Below, one piece after another: positions 42,126 through 50,345 of a DNA stretch of 64,000 nucleotides; the first letter of the stretch is position 1, and each line of letters opens with the position of its first letter. The stretch covers positions 3,782,001 through 3,846,000 of the forward strand of contig NZ_RJKL01000001.1 in assembly GCF_003751945.1 (NCBI RefSeq). Direction: 5' to 3'. The stretch is from Couchioplanes caeruleus. GTDB lineage: Bacteria; Actinomycetota; Actinomycetes; Mycobacteriales; Micromonosporaceae. The notes beneath the pieces are model-generated. The model saw only the letters and a program-made list of their open reading frames with translations. It searched no databases and had not been told where the DNA came from. Both the position numbers and the translations under genes were made by a program.

Positions 42126-43022
42126 ATGCCCCAGACGGCGGTCGCCGATTCCGACACCGGCATCCCGCTGAGAGAGTTGGCTCGCCGGCACGGCCTCACG
42201 GCGGCGGGCAGACTTCCCAGCCTGCCCGCGTACACGCGGTTGCTGTGGTCGTACCGCCACTTCATCACCTCGTACGCGAACGCCAAGGTCACGTCCTCAC
42301 TGGGCAAGACCCGGCTCGGCATGGTGTGGCAGGTGCTGACGCCGCTGATCAACGCGGCCGTGTACTTCGTGATCTTCGGGGTCCTCCTCGGCACCTCCCA
42401 GGACATCAAGAACTTCGTGCCCTACCTGTGCACCGGCGTCTTCCTGTTCCAGTTCACCCAGTCGGTGGTCCAGGCGGGCATCCAGTCGATCAGCGGCAAC
42501 CTCGGGCTCATCCGGGCGCTGCACTTCCCCCGCGCGAGTCTGCCCCTGGCGATCACCACGGTCGAGGTCCGCAACATGCTCGCCTCGATGACCGTCCTGA
42601 TGCTGATCGTCCTCGGGTCCGGCGAGCCGCTGACCCTGGACTGGCTGCTGGTCGTCCCGATCTTCCTGCTCCAGGCGATCTTCAACGCGGGTCTCGCCAT
42701 GGCCGTGGCCCGGCTCGGGTCCAAGGTCGCCGACTTCAAGCAGCTCGTGCCCTTCATCATGCGGATCTGGCTCTACGGCTCCGCCGTCCTCTACCCGGTG
42801 ACCATGTTCGAGCAGAAGCTCGACGGCTGGCTGCTCGCGGTCGTCGAGGCCAACCCGCTCCTCGTCTTCATCGACCTGATGCGTCACGCCCTGATGGAGG
42901 ACGTGCCGCTGGCGGCGTCCCCCATGGTGCTGTGGCTGGAGGCCGTCGCCTGGACGCTGGTGGTCGGGCTCAGCGGTTTCGTCTACTTCTGGCGCGGAGA
43001 GAAGGGCTACGGCCGTGGCTGA
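42126..43022 (+). CDS. ABC-2 polysaccharide/teichoic acid export permease (TagG-like)
   Basis: This 298-residue membrane protein has six hydrophobic segments and the TagG-type opening, YRHFITSYANAKVTSSLGKTRLGMVWQVLTP in overlapping short form (KTRLGMVWQVLTPLINA). Such permeases export lipid-linked polymers across the membrane together with a TagH-like ATPase. ATG 42126 has GGAG 8 nt upstream. The ATPase gene overlaps by 8 bp. Confidence 0.9.
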   Translation: MPQTAVADSDTGIPLRELARRHGLTAAGRLPSLPAYTRLLWSYRHFITSYANAKVTSSLGKTRLGMVWQVLTPLINAAVYFVIFGVLLGTSQDIKNFVPYLCTGVFLFQFTQSVVQAGIQSISGNLGLIRALHFPRASLPLAITTVEVRNMLASMTVLMLIVLGSGEPLTLDWLLVVPIFLLQAIFNAGLAMAVARLGSKVADFKQLVPFIMRIWLYGSAVLYPVTMFEQKLDGWLLAVVEANPLLVFIDLMRHALMEDVPLAASPMVLWLEAVAWTLVVGLSGFVYFWRGEKGYGRG

Positions 43023-43785
43023 CGAGCGTCAACCCACCGTGATCGTGGACGACGCCCACGTCGTCTACCGGGTGCACCAGGCCGGCGGCGCGGGTACGCA
43101 CAGCCCGGTCGCCAGCCTCAAGCGAATCGTCACCGGCACCAAGCCCGCCACCCTGCGGGAGGTGCACGCGATCAAGGGTGTGAGCTTCGTCGCGTACAAG
43201 GGCGAGGCGATCGGCCTGATCGGCACCAACGGCTCCGGCAAGTCGACGCTGCTGCGGGCCATTGCCGGCCTGCTCCCCGTCGACAAGGGCGCGATCTACG
43301 CGGCCGGCCAGCCCTCCCTGCTCGGCGTCAACGCGGCCCTGATGAACGACCTGCCCGGCGAGCGCAACGTGGTGCTCGGCTGCCTCGCCATGGGCATGAC
43401 CCCGGAGCAGGTGAAGTCCCAGGTCAAGGAGATCATCGACTTCTCCGGCATCAACGAGAGGGGCGACTTCAGCTCGCTGCCGATGCGGACGTACTCCTCC
43501 GGCATGTCCGCCCGGCTGCGCTTCTCGATCGCGGCGGCGAAGAAGCACGACGTGCTGCTCATCGACGAGGCGCTGGCCACCGGCGATGCGAAGTTCCGCA
43601 GGCGCAGCGAGCAGCGGGTCCGCGACCTGCGCGCCGAGGCGGGCACGGTCTTCCTGGTCAGCCACAGCGAGCAGTCGATCCGGGACACCTGCGAGCGCAG
43701 CATCTGGCTCGAGTCCGGGCTGATCCGTGCCGACGGCCCGACCGCGGACGTGCTCAAGGAGTACGAGGCGTACGTCAAGAGGTGA
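43015..43785 (+). CDS. ABC polymer export ATPase (TagH-like)
   Basis: This 256-residue ATPase has Walker A GTNGSGKST (Lys76), signature YSSGMSARLRF and Walker B VLLIDEALATGD, hallmarks of the TagH/Wzt polymer-export class. It energises export through the overlapping permease. Like short actinobacterial versions it lacks the C-terminal carbohydrate-binding extension. TagF-like and CDP-alcohol transferase genes 9 kb downstream make a wall teichoic acid-like polymer a plausible substrate. Confidence 0.92.
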   Translation: MADERQPTVIVDDAHVVYRVHQAGGAGTHSPVASLKRIVTGTKPATLREVHAIKGVSFVAYKGEAIGLIGTNGSGKSTLLRAIAGLLPVDKGAIYAAGQPSLLGVNAALMNDLPGERNVVLGCLAMGMTPEQVKSQVKEIIDFSGINERGDFSSLPMRTYSSGMSARLRFSIAAAKKHDVLLIDEALATGDAKFRRRSEQRVRDLRAEAGTVFLVSHSEQSIRDTCERSIWLESGLIRADGPTADVLKEYEAYVKR

Positions 43786-43788
43786 CGA

Positions 43789-43814
43789 CCAGGGCGGCCC
43801 GGCGGCCGCCCTGG
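43789..43814. terminator. 11-bp hairpin between convergent genes
   Basis: CCAGGGCGGCC (43789-43799) pairs with GGCCGCCCTGG (43804-43814), loop cggc. It likely ends both the TagH-like gene and the convergent secreted peptidase gene. Confidence 0.75.
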
Positions 43815-43826
43815 GTCGGTCCGGCG

Positions 43827-44882
43827 CTATCGCATGGACAGGTGCACGTGGTTGGTGTGATCGCTGTTCGGTTCGCCGGTGCCGCGCAGGTACGGCTGCC
43901 ATCCGCTGCTCGGTAGCCAGATCCGCTTGAACCAGATGACGTACAGCACGCCCAGCCGGCCCTCGTTGTCGATGAAGTAGTTCGCCAGGCGGTCGCCGTA
44001 GTCCCGGCTGGCGCCGGTCGCGACGCCGCCGAAGCCGTCCTCGTCCGACGCGAAGTCGCAGGCCCGGCCCAGCGGATGTTCACCGCTGCCCTGCGGACGG
44101 AAGCACGACACGAAGCGGGTGAAGCCGTCCGCCTGCGCCTCCTTCATGGCGTGCAGGGTGCGGGGCGTGAGGCAACCGGTCGTCGTCGGGTCGTTCTGGC
44201 TGCACGACTCGTCGGGCAGCTCGCCGTTGGGGTTGCGCGGCGCGGCCCCCGCCTGGGCGCTGTTGCCTCCGCCGGAGGGGCCGCTCGCGCCGCCGGCCGC
44301 GGCGTTCGCCGTCTTCAGCGCCTTCTCCGCCTGCGCCTTGCGCTTGCTCATGATGTCGTTCTGGCGCTCCTGGTCGCGGACCTCCGCGTCGATCACCAGC
44401 TTCGCCCTCGCCTGCTTCGCCCGGGCGTCCTGCAGCTCCCGGAGGGCGCGCTCCTGCTTCACCGCCACGCTCTCCAGCGTCGTGGCGCGATCGAGCAGGC
44501 CCTGCGAGGAGTCGGCCGTCAGCAGGGCGGTCATCGGGCCGAGCCGGCCGGTGCGGTACGACTGCTGGGCGATGTCGTCGAGGACGCTCTGCTTGGGGCC
44601 GAGCTCGGCGTCGATCGCCTTGAGCTTCGCGGCGGCCTCCTGCTGGCGCTTCTTCGAGCGGGCGAGCGCCTCCCGGGCCTCGACGAAGCCCTTCGAGGCC
44701 GCCTCGAGCTGCTCGACGAGCGACTTCGAGCCGCCCTCGCCGTCGTCGCCGTCGTCTCCCGGCGCGGCGGGCGGGCGGGGCGCGGCGCCGGCCGCGGTGG
44801 GGGCGGCGAGCGCCAGCCCCGAGGTGGCGACCATGACCGCGAGCACGATCGCTAATCGCCGCCGGAGAGGGTCGAGCCTCAC
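43827..44882 (-). CDS. Secreted coiled-coil protein with M15/LAS-like zinc peptidase motif
   Basis: This 351-residue exported protein has a signal peptide (IVLAVMVATSGLALA), an acidic linker, a long coiled coil at about 50-195 and a Gly/Ser linker. The C-terminal domain carries HPLGRACD (His269 to Asp276) and NHVHLS (His345, His347), the metal-ligand pattern of LAS/M15 peptidoglycan peptidases and the related ARB-07466-like domain. It is probably a wall hydrolase. GTG 44882 follows GGAAGG. A c-di-AMP riboswitch lies in its leader, and its paralogue is divergent. Confidence 0.85.
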   Translation of the reverse strand: MRLDPLRRRLAIVLAVMVATSGLALAAPTAAGAAPRPPAAPGDDGDDGEGGSKSLVEQLEAASKGFVEAREALARSKKRQQEAAAKLKAIDAELGPKQSVLDDIAQQSYRTGRLGPMTALLTADSSQGLLDRATTLESVAVKQERALRELQDARAKQARAKLVIDAEVRDQERQNDIMSKRKAQAEKALKTANAAAGGASGPSGGGNSAQAGAAPRNPNGELPDESCSQNDPTTTGCLTPRTLHAMKEAQADGFTRFVSCFRPQGSGEHPLGRACDFASDEDGFGGVATGASRDYGDRLANYFIDNEGRLGVLYVIWFKRIWLPSSGWQPYLRGTGEPNSDHTNHVHLSMR

Positions 44883-44897
44883 GTGCGTTCCTTCCGT

Positions 44898-45016
44898 CGG
44901 CCGCCGACCGGGTTAGCTGACGGGTTCGGGACGGAAGAGATCCCTACCGCAAGGCTCTGCGGATTCACCCCATTACCGGATGGGTCCCCGGCTCGCCTTT
45001 CGACGATTGGGCGGCG
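44898..45016 (-). promoter_or_regulatory. Cyclic di-AMP (ydaO/yuaA) riboswitch, leftward
   Basis: Read on the minus strand the leader contains GGGGTGAATCCGCAGAGCC, TTGCGGTAGGGATC and the diagnostic CCCGAACCCGTCAGCTAACC followed by a GGCGGC closing stem. These are the conserved ydaO-type segments found before actinobacterial wall hydrolase genes, where c-di-AMP usually lowers expression. It precedes the gene starting at 44882. Ends are approximate. Confidence 0.88.
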
Positions 45017-45299
45017 GTTCCGTGATGGAACCGTGACGAAGACTACCCACGGAATCCCACCATCGACAGGTGTCGCACCGTACGCATTCATACGCACACG
45101 AACAGTGAGAGGTGTGAGGCAGAATGCAGCGACTCACATTGATACTTCGTTGCGGGTCATGACCTGCGTCATCCCATCGAGGGGTAACGGAAAGTCGTTG
45201 CGCGGTAACAGTTTTCGGCCCTCCGCAGGCGCTGATGCGACGGCCATCTTCAGGTAAACTTTCCGCCGGTCACTGCCATGAAGGCACCGCCCCCAAGGT

Positions 45300-45430
45300 G
45301 CCGGCGGACCACCGCTCAATCGCCGCACGGCGAATCGGGGAACCACCTTGAAAAGGGGTGAATCCGCAGAGCCTTGCGGTAGGGATCGCTTCCGTCCCGA
45401 ACCCGTCAGCTAACCCGGTAGGCGGCAACA
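45300..45430 (+). promoter_or_regulatory. Cyclic di-AMP (ydaO/yuaA) riboswitch, rightward
   Basis: The leader holds CGGGGAACCACC, GGGGTGAATCCGCAGAGCC, CGGTAGGGATC, then CCCGAACCCGTCAGCTAACC and GGTAGGCGGCAAC. It is almost identical in its 3' half to the divergent riboswitch. It ends about 15 nt before the start codon at 45445. Ends are approximate. Confidence 0.9.
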
Positions 45431-45444
45431 CGGAAGGAAACTGC

Positions 45445-46461
45445 ATGACGGCAAGACCCGGCCGGTGGCTGGTCCTCGCCCTGGCACCGCTCATCGCGAT
45501 CACCATGATCGTCGCCCCCGGAGCGCCCGCGACCGCGGCGCCCGGCGGAAGCTCGTCGACCCCCGACGACGGCAAGGCCAACCCGACGCTCAACGACGTG
45601 CTCGACAACACGGGGCGTCGCTTCCTGGCGGCCAAGGCCGCGGTCGCCAGGTCCACCAAGGCACAGGCCAACCTGGCCGTGCAGGTGAAGACCGCGGAGG
45701 ATCGGCGGGACGCCCTGCTGCCCCAGGTGAACGCCATCGCGGCCCAGCAGTACCGCACGGGCGGCCTGTCGACGATGGGATTCCTGCTCAACGTGCGCTC
45801 GCCGGACGCCTTCCTCGAGAAGGCCGTTTCGCTCGAGGAGCTCAACGCCGTCAACGACGGCAAGCTGCAGGAGCTGCAGAAAGCGATCGACACGGTCGCC
45901 ACGGCGAAGGCCCGGCTGGACCAGGAGATCAAGGCGCAGAAGCAGAACCAGGAAGTGGTGCGCAAGCAGAAGGAGTCCGCCGAGAAGGCGCTCAATCTGG
46001 TGGGCGGCAAGACGGTGACGGGCGGCTTCGTGACCCTCAAGTCGAAGGTGGCCGCGCCCGCGCCCCGCAACGGCGACGGTGAGTTCGCCCCGGAGGGGTG
46101 CAACGTCGACGACGAAACCACGGGCGGCTGCGTCACGGCCCGCACGATGCACATGTACAAGGAAGTCAAGAAGGCCGGCTTCAACCGGTTCGTGGGCTGT
46201 TTCCGCCCCGGCGGCCCGTTCGAGCATCCCAAGGGCCGCGCCTGCGACTGGTCCCTGCAGAAGAGCGGCTTCTCACCCTGGCATAACCAGGACACCCGCG
46301 AGTACGGCAACAACCTGATGGCATTCCTGGTCCGCAACGCCGACCGGCTCGGCGTCCTGTACGTCATCTGGAACAAGATGGTCTGGTTCCCGGCGACGGG
46401 CTGGGGTTCGTATTCCGGCGACAGCGACCATACGGACCACGTACACGTCTCCATGCTGTAG
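45445..46461 (+). CDS. Secreted coiled-coil protein with M15/LAS-like zinc peptidase motif, paralogue
   Basis: This 338-residue paralogue of the divergent gene has a signal peptide (LALAPLIAITMIVAPGAPATA), a coiled coil at about 45-190, and a C-terminal domain with HPKGRACD (His261 to Asp268) and DHVHVS (His332, His334). YRTGGLSTMGFLLNVRSPDAF in its coiled part resembles RpfA-linked and NlpC/P60-linked helical domains. It is likely a peptidoglycan peptidase or binding protein. ATG 45445 follows GGAAGGAA by 5 nt. Expression should fall when c-di-AMP is high if the riboswitch acts as elsewhere. Confidence 0.86.
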   Translation: MTARPGRWLVLALAPLIAITMIVAPGAPATAAPGGSSSTPDDGKANPTLNDVLDNTGRRFLAAKAAVARSTKAQANLAVQVKTAEDRRDALLPQVNAIAAQQYRTGGLSTMGFLLNVRSPDAFLEKAVSLEELNAVNDGKLQELQKAIDTVATAKARLDQEIKAQKQNQEVVRKQKESAEKALNLVGGKTVTGGFVTLKSKVAAPAPRNGDGEFAPEGCNVDDETTGGCVTARTMHMYKEVKKAGFNRFVGCFRPGGPFEHPKGRACDWSLQKSGFSPWHNQDTREYGNNLMAFLVRNADRLGVLYVIWNKMVWFPATGWGSYSGDSDHTDHVHVSML

Positions 46462-46478
46462 CAGGCCCCACGCGCGCA

Positions 46479-46510
46479 AAGGAGCCCCCGCCTTCCGGCG
46501 GGGGCTCCTT
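46479..46510. terminator. 14-bp perfect hairpin, bidirectional
   Basis: AAGGAGCCCCCGCC (46479-46492) pairs with GGCGGGGGCTCCTT (46497-46510), loop ttcc, ending in TT-rich sequence. It lies between convergent genes. Confidence 0.9.
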
Positions 46511-46537
46511 GCTGTCCGTCCTACTGAGCTGTGCGCC

Positions 46538-48904
46538 CTACTGATTGCTGGCGCGACGGACCGGTGCCCGCCCCGCCGGCTGGGTCGGGGCCGGACCGGT
46601 CGGCGGCGCCGGCGGGATCGCCAGCACCACCGGCTTGACCTGCGTCACCGTCACTTCCTTACCGTGGTGCAGCAGCTCGAGCTTCGCGGAGCCGCCGCCG
46701 TTGCGCAGCGAGTAGGTCACCTCGGCCGGTGTCACCTCCACCCGCACCCGCAGGCCGCGCCACAGCAGGGAGAACTCCAGGCTGTTGATCCGGCTCGGCA
46801 GCCGCGGCGAGAAGGAGAGCCGGCCGTTGTAGTCGCGCATGCCGCCGAGCCCCGCGACCAGCGCGATCCAGGAGCCGGCCAGCGACGCCACGTGCACGCC
46901 GTCCCGGGCGTTCTGGTGCAGGTCGTGCAGGTCCATCAGCGCCGCCTCGCCGAGGTAGTCGTGGGCCAGCTCCAGATGACCCACCTCGGCGGCCATGACG
47001 GCCTGGATGCACGCCGACAGCGACGAGTCCCGTACGGTCCGGGCCTCGTAGTACGCGAAGTTGCGGGCCTTCTCCTCCGGGGTGAAGGCGTCGCCGCGGA
47101 CGTACATCGCCATCACCAGGTCGGCCTGCTTGACGACCTGCTTGCGGTAGAGATCGAAGTACGGGTAGTTCAACAGCAACGGGTACGCCTCCCGCGGGGT
47201 GTTCTCGAAGTCCCACTCCTGCAGGCGGGTGAACCCCTCCGACTGCTGGTGCACGCCCAGTTCCCGGTCGTACGGGATGTGCACGGCGGCCGCCGCGTCC
47301 CGCCACGACGCCGACTCCTCGTCGTCGACCCCCAGACTGCGGGCCAGGTCGGGGTGGCGGTTGACCGCTTCCGCCGCCGCCATGAGGTTCTGCTGCGCCA
47401 TCAGGTTGGTGTAGACGTTGTCGTCCACGACCGCCGTGTACTCGTCCGGGCCGGTCACGCCGTCGATGTGGAAGCGGCCGTGCCGGTCGTGGTGGCCGAG
47501 CGAGCGCCAGAGCCGGGCGGTCTCCACGAGCAGCTCGAGGCCGACCTCCCGCTCGAAGTCGTAGTCGGCGGTGGCCGAGACGTAACGGCGGACCGCGTCG
47601 GCGATGTCGGCGCCGATGTGGAAGCCCGCGGTGCCGGCCGGCCAGTACGCCGAGCATTCCTGACCCCGGATGGTGCGCCACGGGAACGCCGCGCCCTGCA
47701 GGCCCAGCGTCTGCGCCCGCTCCTTGGCCAGGTCCAGGGTCGAGTGGCGCCAGCGCAGCACGTCCGCGGCCGCCGACGGCTGGGTGTAGGTCAGCGCCGG
47801 AAGCACGAACGTCTCGGCGTCCCAGAACGTGTGGCCGTCGTAGCCGGGGCCGGAGAGGCCCTTGGAGCCGATCGGGCGCTTCTCGGCCCGGGCGCCGGCC
47901 TGCAGCGTGTGGAAGAGGCCGAAGCGCACCGCCTGCTGCACCTCGGGGTCGCCCTCGACGCGCACGTCGGAGTGGTCCCAGAACTCGTCGAGGAACTCCT
48001 TCTGGGCCTCGATCAGGCCTTCCCAGCCGTCCAGCCGGGCGCTGGCGAGGGCGGCGCCCACCTGGTCACGCACGGCCGGCAGGGACCGGTTGCTCGACCA
48101 GCCGTACGCGGCCAGCTTCACGACCCGCAGCTTCTGCCCCGGCTCGAGCTTGCAGGCAACGGTGGTGCGCAACCAGTCGGGGTGGCCCTCGGTGGTGACG
48201 GCGTGCTTGCCGGGCGCCTCGACGAGGTGCTCCATCGCCGCGGCCATCCGCAGGTCGCTGGCCTTGGTGCGGTGCACGAGCAGGCCGCCGGTGCGCTGCT
48301 CGAGCATCTCCTCGGCCTGCAGCGGGTGGTCCAGCACGGCCGCCACGCGGGGGTCCTTGTTGGTCGGCGGGAGCTGCTCGTTGGCCACCAGCTCGGACTG
48401 CAGGATCAGCCGGGCGGTGGAGTCGATCGGCTCCACCTCGTACAGGAAGGCGACGACCGCGCGCTGGGTGAAGGAGACCATGCGCACGGTGCGTACCCGG
48501 ATCGCCTGCCCCGACGGGGACACCCACTCGACGATCCGTTCGAGGGTGCCGGCGCGCAGGTCGAGGGTGCGCTCGTGGGAGCGCAGCTCGCCGTAGCGCA
48601 CGTCGAACGGCTCGTCGTCGACGAGCAGGCGCATGAGCTTGGCGTTGGTGACGTTGACCATCGTCTGACCCGACTCGGGGAAGCCGTAGCCGGCCTCGGC
48701 GTACGGCAGGGGCCGCAGCTCGTAGAACGAGTTCAGGTAGGTCCCGGGCAGGCCGTGCGGCTCGCCCTCGTCCAGGTTCCCGCGGATGCCGATGTGGCCG
48801 TTGGCCAGGGCGAAGACCGACTCGGACTGAGCCATGAGCTCCAGGTCCAGCCGGGTCTCCCGGATGTGCCAGGGATCGACGGGGTAGGCCCGTTCACGGA
48901 TCAC
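46538..48904 (-). CDS. Glycoside hydrolase family 65 disaccharide phosphorylase
   Basis: This 788-residue cytoplasmic protein fits GH65 inverting phosphorylases (maltose, trehalose or kojibiose), which split alpha-glucosides with phosphate to give beta-glucose 1-phosphate. The catalytic acid is Glu488 in GVTGPDEYTAVVDDN; GYDGHTFWDAETFVLP and KGLSGPGYDG are also hallmarks. It follows a beta-phosphoglucomutase-like gene by 45 bp, completing a route to glucose 6-phosphate. Which disaccharide is used cannot be read from the sequence. GTG 48904 is behind GAGAGG. Confidence 0.92.
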   Translation of the reverse strand: MIRERAYPVDPWHIRETRLDLELMAQSESVFALANGHIGIRGNLDEGEPHGLPGTYLNSFYELRPLPYAEAGYGFPESGQTMVNVTNAKLMRLLVDDEPFDVRYGELRSHERTLDLRAGTLERIVEWVSPSGQAIRVRTVRMVSFTQRAVVAFLYEVEPIDSTARLILQSELVANEQLPPTNKDPRVAAVLDHPLQAEEMLEQRTGGLLVHRTKASDLRMAAAMEHLVEAPGKHAVTTEGHPDWLRTTVACKLEPGQKLRVVKLAAYGWSSNRSLPAVRDQVGAALASARLDGWEGLIEAQKEFLDEFWDHSDVRVEGDPEVQQAVRFGLFHTLQAGARAEKRPIGSKGLSGPGYDGHTFWDAETFVLPALTYTQPSAAADVLRWRHSTLDLAKERAQTLGLQGAAFPWRTIRGQECSAYWPAGTAGFHIGADIADAVRRYVSATADYDFEREVGLELLVETARLWRSLGHHDRHGRFHIDGVTGPDEYTAVVDDNVYTNLMAQQNLMAAAEAVNRHPDLARSLGVDDEESASWRDAAAAVHIPYDRELGVHQQSEGFTRLQEWDFENTPREAYPLLLNYPYFDLYRKQVVKQADLVMAMYVRGDAFTPEEKARNFAYYEARTVRDSSLSACIQAVMAAEVGHLELAHDYLGEAALMDLHDLHQNARDGVHVASLAGSWIALVAGLGGMRDYNGRLSFSPRLPSRINSLEFSLLWRGLRVRVEVTPAEVTYSLRNGGGSAKLELLHHGKEVTVTQVKPVVLAIPPAPPTGPAPTQPAGRAPVRRASNQ

Positions 48905-48949
48905 GGTGGTGCCTCTCGCAACTGAAAAGAGAAGAAGTCAGATGGGGGG

Positions 48950-49690
48950 TTACCGGGTGAGGAGCTCGGCGAGGTCCTGCACCACGATGTCGGCGCCGTG
49001 CGCGAGCAGCGCGTCGGCCTGGCCCACGCGATCCACGCCGATCACGATGCCGAACCCGCCGGCCCTGCCGGCCTCGACGCCGGCGAGGGCGTCCTCGAAG
49101 ACCGCGCAGTTCTCCGGCGGGACGCCAAGCAGCTTCGCGCCGCGCAGGAACGTGTCCGGCGCGGGCTTACCCGGCAAGTTTTCCGCACGTGCGGTGACGC
49201 CGTCTACCCGTACCTCCAGGTAACCGTCGATCTTGGCTGCCTCGAGCACGTCCTTGCAGTTGGCGCTCGCCGACACGACGGCCCGGCGCAGCCCCGCCGC
49301 CTCGGCGGCACGCAGGTAGTCCACCGAGCCGGGATAGACCTGCACGTATCCTTCACTGATTTTCTGCAAGACGAGCAGGTTCTTGCGGTTTCCGATGCCG
49401 TTGACGGTCTCCTGGTCGGGACCGTCCGTGGGCAGGCCCTCGGGCAGGGTGATGCCTCTCGAGGCCAGGAAGGTGCGGACACCGTCGGCGCGTTGACGCC
49501 CGTCGACGTAGCGGTGATAGTCGGCACCGGAGTCGAACGGCAGGTAGGGCTCCCCGAGCCGGGTGGCGCGTTGCTGCAGGTAAGCGTCGAAGGTCGACTT
49601 CCACGCCGCGTTGTGGACCAGGGCGGTCTGGGTCAGCACGCCGTCGAGATCGAAGAGGCATGCCGTCACGTGAGGAGGTAGTCCGAGCAC
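48950..49690 (-). CDS. Beta-phosphoglucomutase-like HAD hydrolase
   Basis: This 246-residue HAD protein has the nucleophile motif CLFDLDGVLTQTA, a cap domain, VVSASANCKDVLEAA (motif II) and FEDALAGVEAGRAGGF (motif IV). It should isomerise beta-glucose 1-phosphate to glucose 6-phosphate, matching the adjacent GH65 phosphorylase. Start GTG 49690 is chosen by family length; TACATT lies 9-14 nt upstream with no Shine-Dalgarno, so the operon mRNA may be leaderless. Confidence 0.88.
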   Translation of the reverse strand: MLGLPPHVTACLFDLDGVLTQTALVHNAAWKSTFDAYLQQRATRLGEPYLPFDSGADYHRYVDGRQRADGVRTFLASRGITLPEGLPTDGPDQETVNGIGNRKNLLVLQKISEGYVQVYPGSVDYLRAAEAAGLRRAVVSASANCKDVLEAAKIDGYLEVRVDGVTARAENLPGKPAPDTFLRGAKLLGVPPENCAVFEDALAGVEAGRAGGFGIVIGVDRVGQADALLAHGADIVVQDLAELLTR

Positions 49691-49768
49691 CGGCCTAATG
49701 TAGTCGCCTCCGCCGACGAACACGCTTGAATGCGGATGACGACATTTCCACGGCGTTTCATGCGAAGT

Positions 49769-50284
49769 TCAACCGGCGGCTGATACCCCGTCCAGCAGGC
49801 CAGAAGCGGTGATTCGACCCGGAATATCCATCCTCAGGCCGATGGTCGTCCCGATCGGACCGGTTGCCATGGTGACTTCGTCGCACAACTGGTACGCCAG
49901 CCAGATGCCCCGGCCACCGTCCTCGAACGCCTCGGGCACCGTGGGCGGCCGCTGGTACTCCTCGGGGATGCCCGGCCCGGAGTCCGTGACCGTGCACCAG
50001 ACCGCCGTCGCGGTGCGGGTCAGCCGGAGTCGCCCGCTCCCGCCCGCATGCAGCACGACGTTCGTGATCACCTCGTTGACGGCGAGCACGAAGCCGTCCA
50101 GCCGGTCGCCGAGCAGGCCCGGCGCGAGCCGCTGGATGACCTCGTGACGCAGCACGGTGATGTCGGCCCGGCCGAAGACCCGGTCGAGAAGGTCTCCGCC
50201 GCCTTTTGCCTGCGATGAAGAAGCGTCCGGCGACTCCCTGCCCGGAGCCGGACGCAGCATCTCCTGGCCGACGGTTTCCTCCAC
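49769..50284 (-). CDS. RsbW-like serine kinase / anti-sigma regulatory ATPase
   Basis: This 171-residue protein has the HATPase_c_2 fold of anti-sigma factor kinases: AVNEVITNVVLHAGGSG (N box) and VTDSGPGIPEEY, then GGRGIWLAYQLCDEVTM (G boxes). Such proteins bind sigma factors or phosphorylate STAS anti-anti-sigma partners. Neither partner is adjacent, so it is an orphan. About 40 N-terminal residues are hydrophilic and probably disordered. Confidence 0.88.
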   Translation of the reverse strand: MEETVGQEMLRPAPGRESPDASSSQAKGGGDLLDRVFGRADITVLRHEVIQRLAPGLLGDRLDGFVLAVNEVITNVVLHAGGSGRLRLTRTATAVWCTVTDSGPGIPEEYQRPPTVPEAFEDGGRGIWLAYQLCDEVTMATGPIGTTIGLRMDIPGRITASGLLDGVSAAG

Positions 50285-50345
50285 CGCCGAGCAGCCTACG
50301 CTGTGTACCGCCTCCGTGGCAGTTGTCGGAGTCCGGTATTCAAGA

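Larger units (their letters stand above)
44883..45444. other. Divergent region with two c-di-AMP riboswitches
   Basis: These 562 bp contain a riboswitch on each strand flanking a central promoter zone at about 45017-45299. TAAACT at 45255-45260 is a plausible -10 for the rightward transcript. No protein-coding gene is supported here. Confidence 0.7.
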
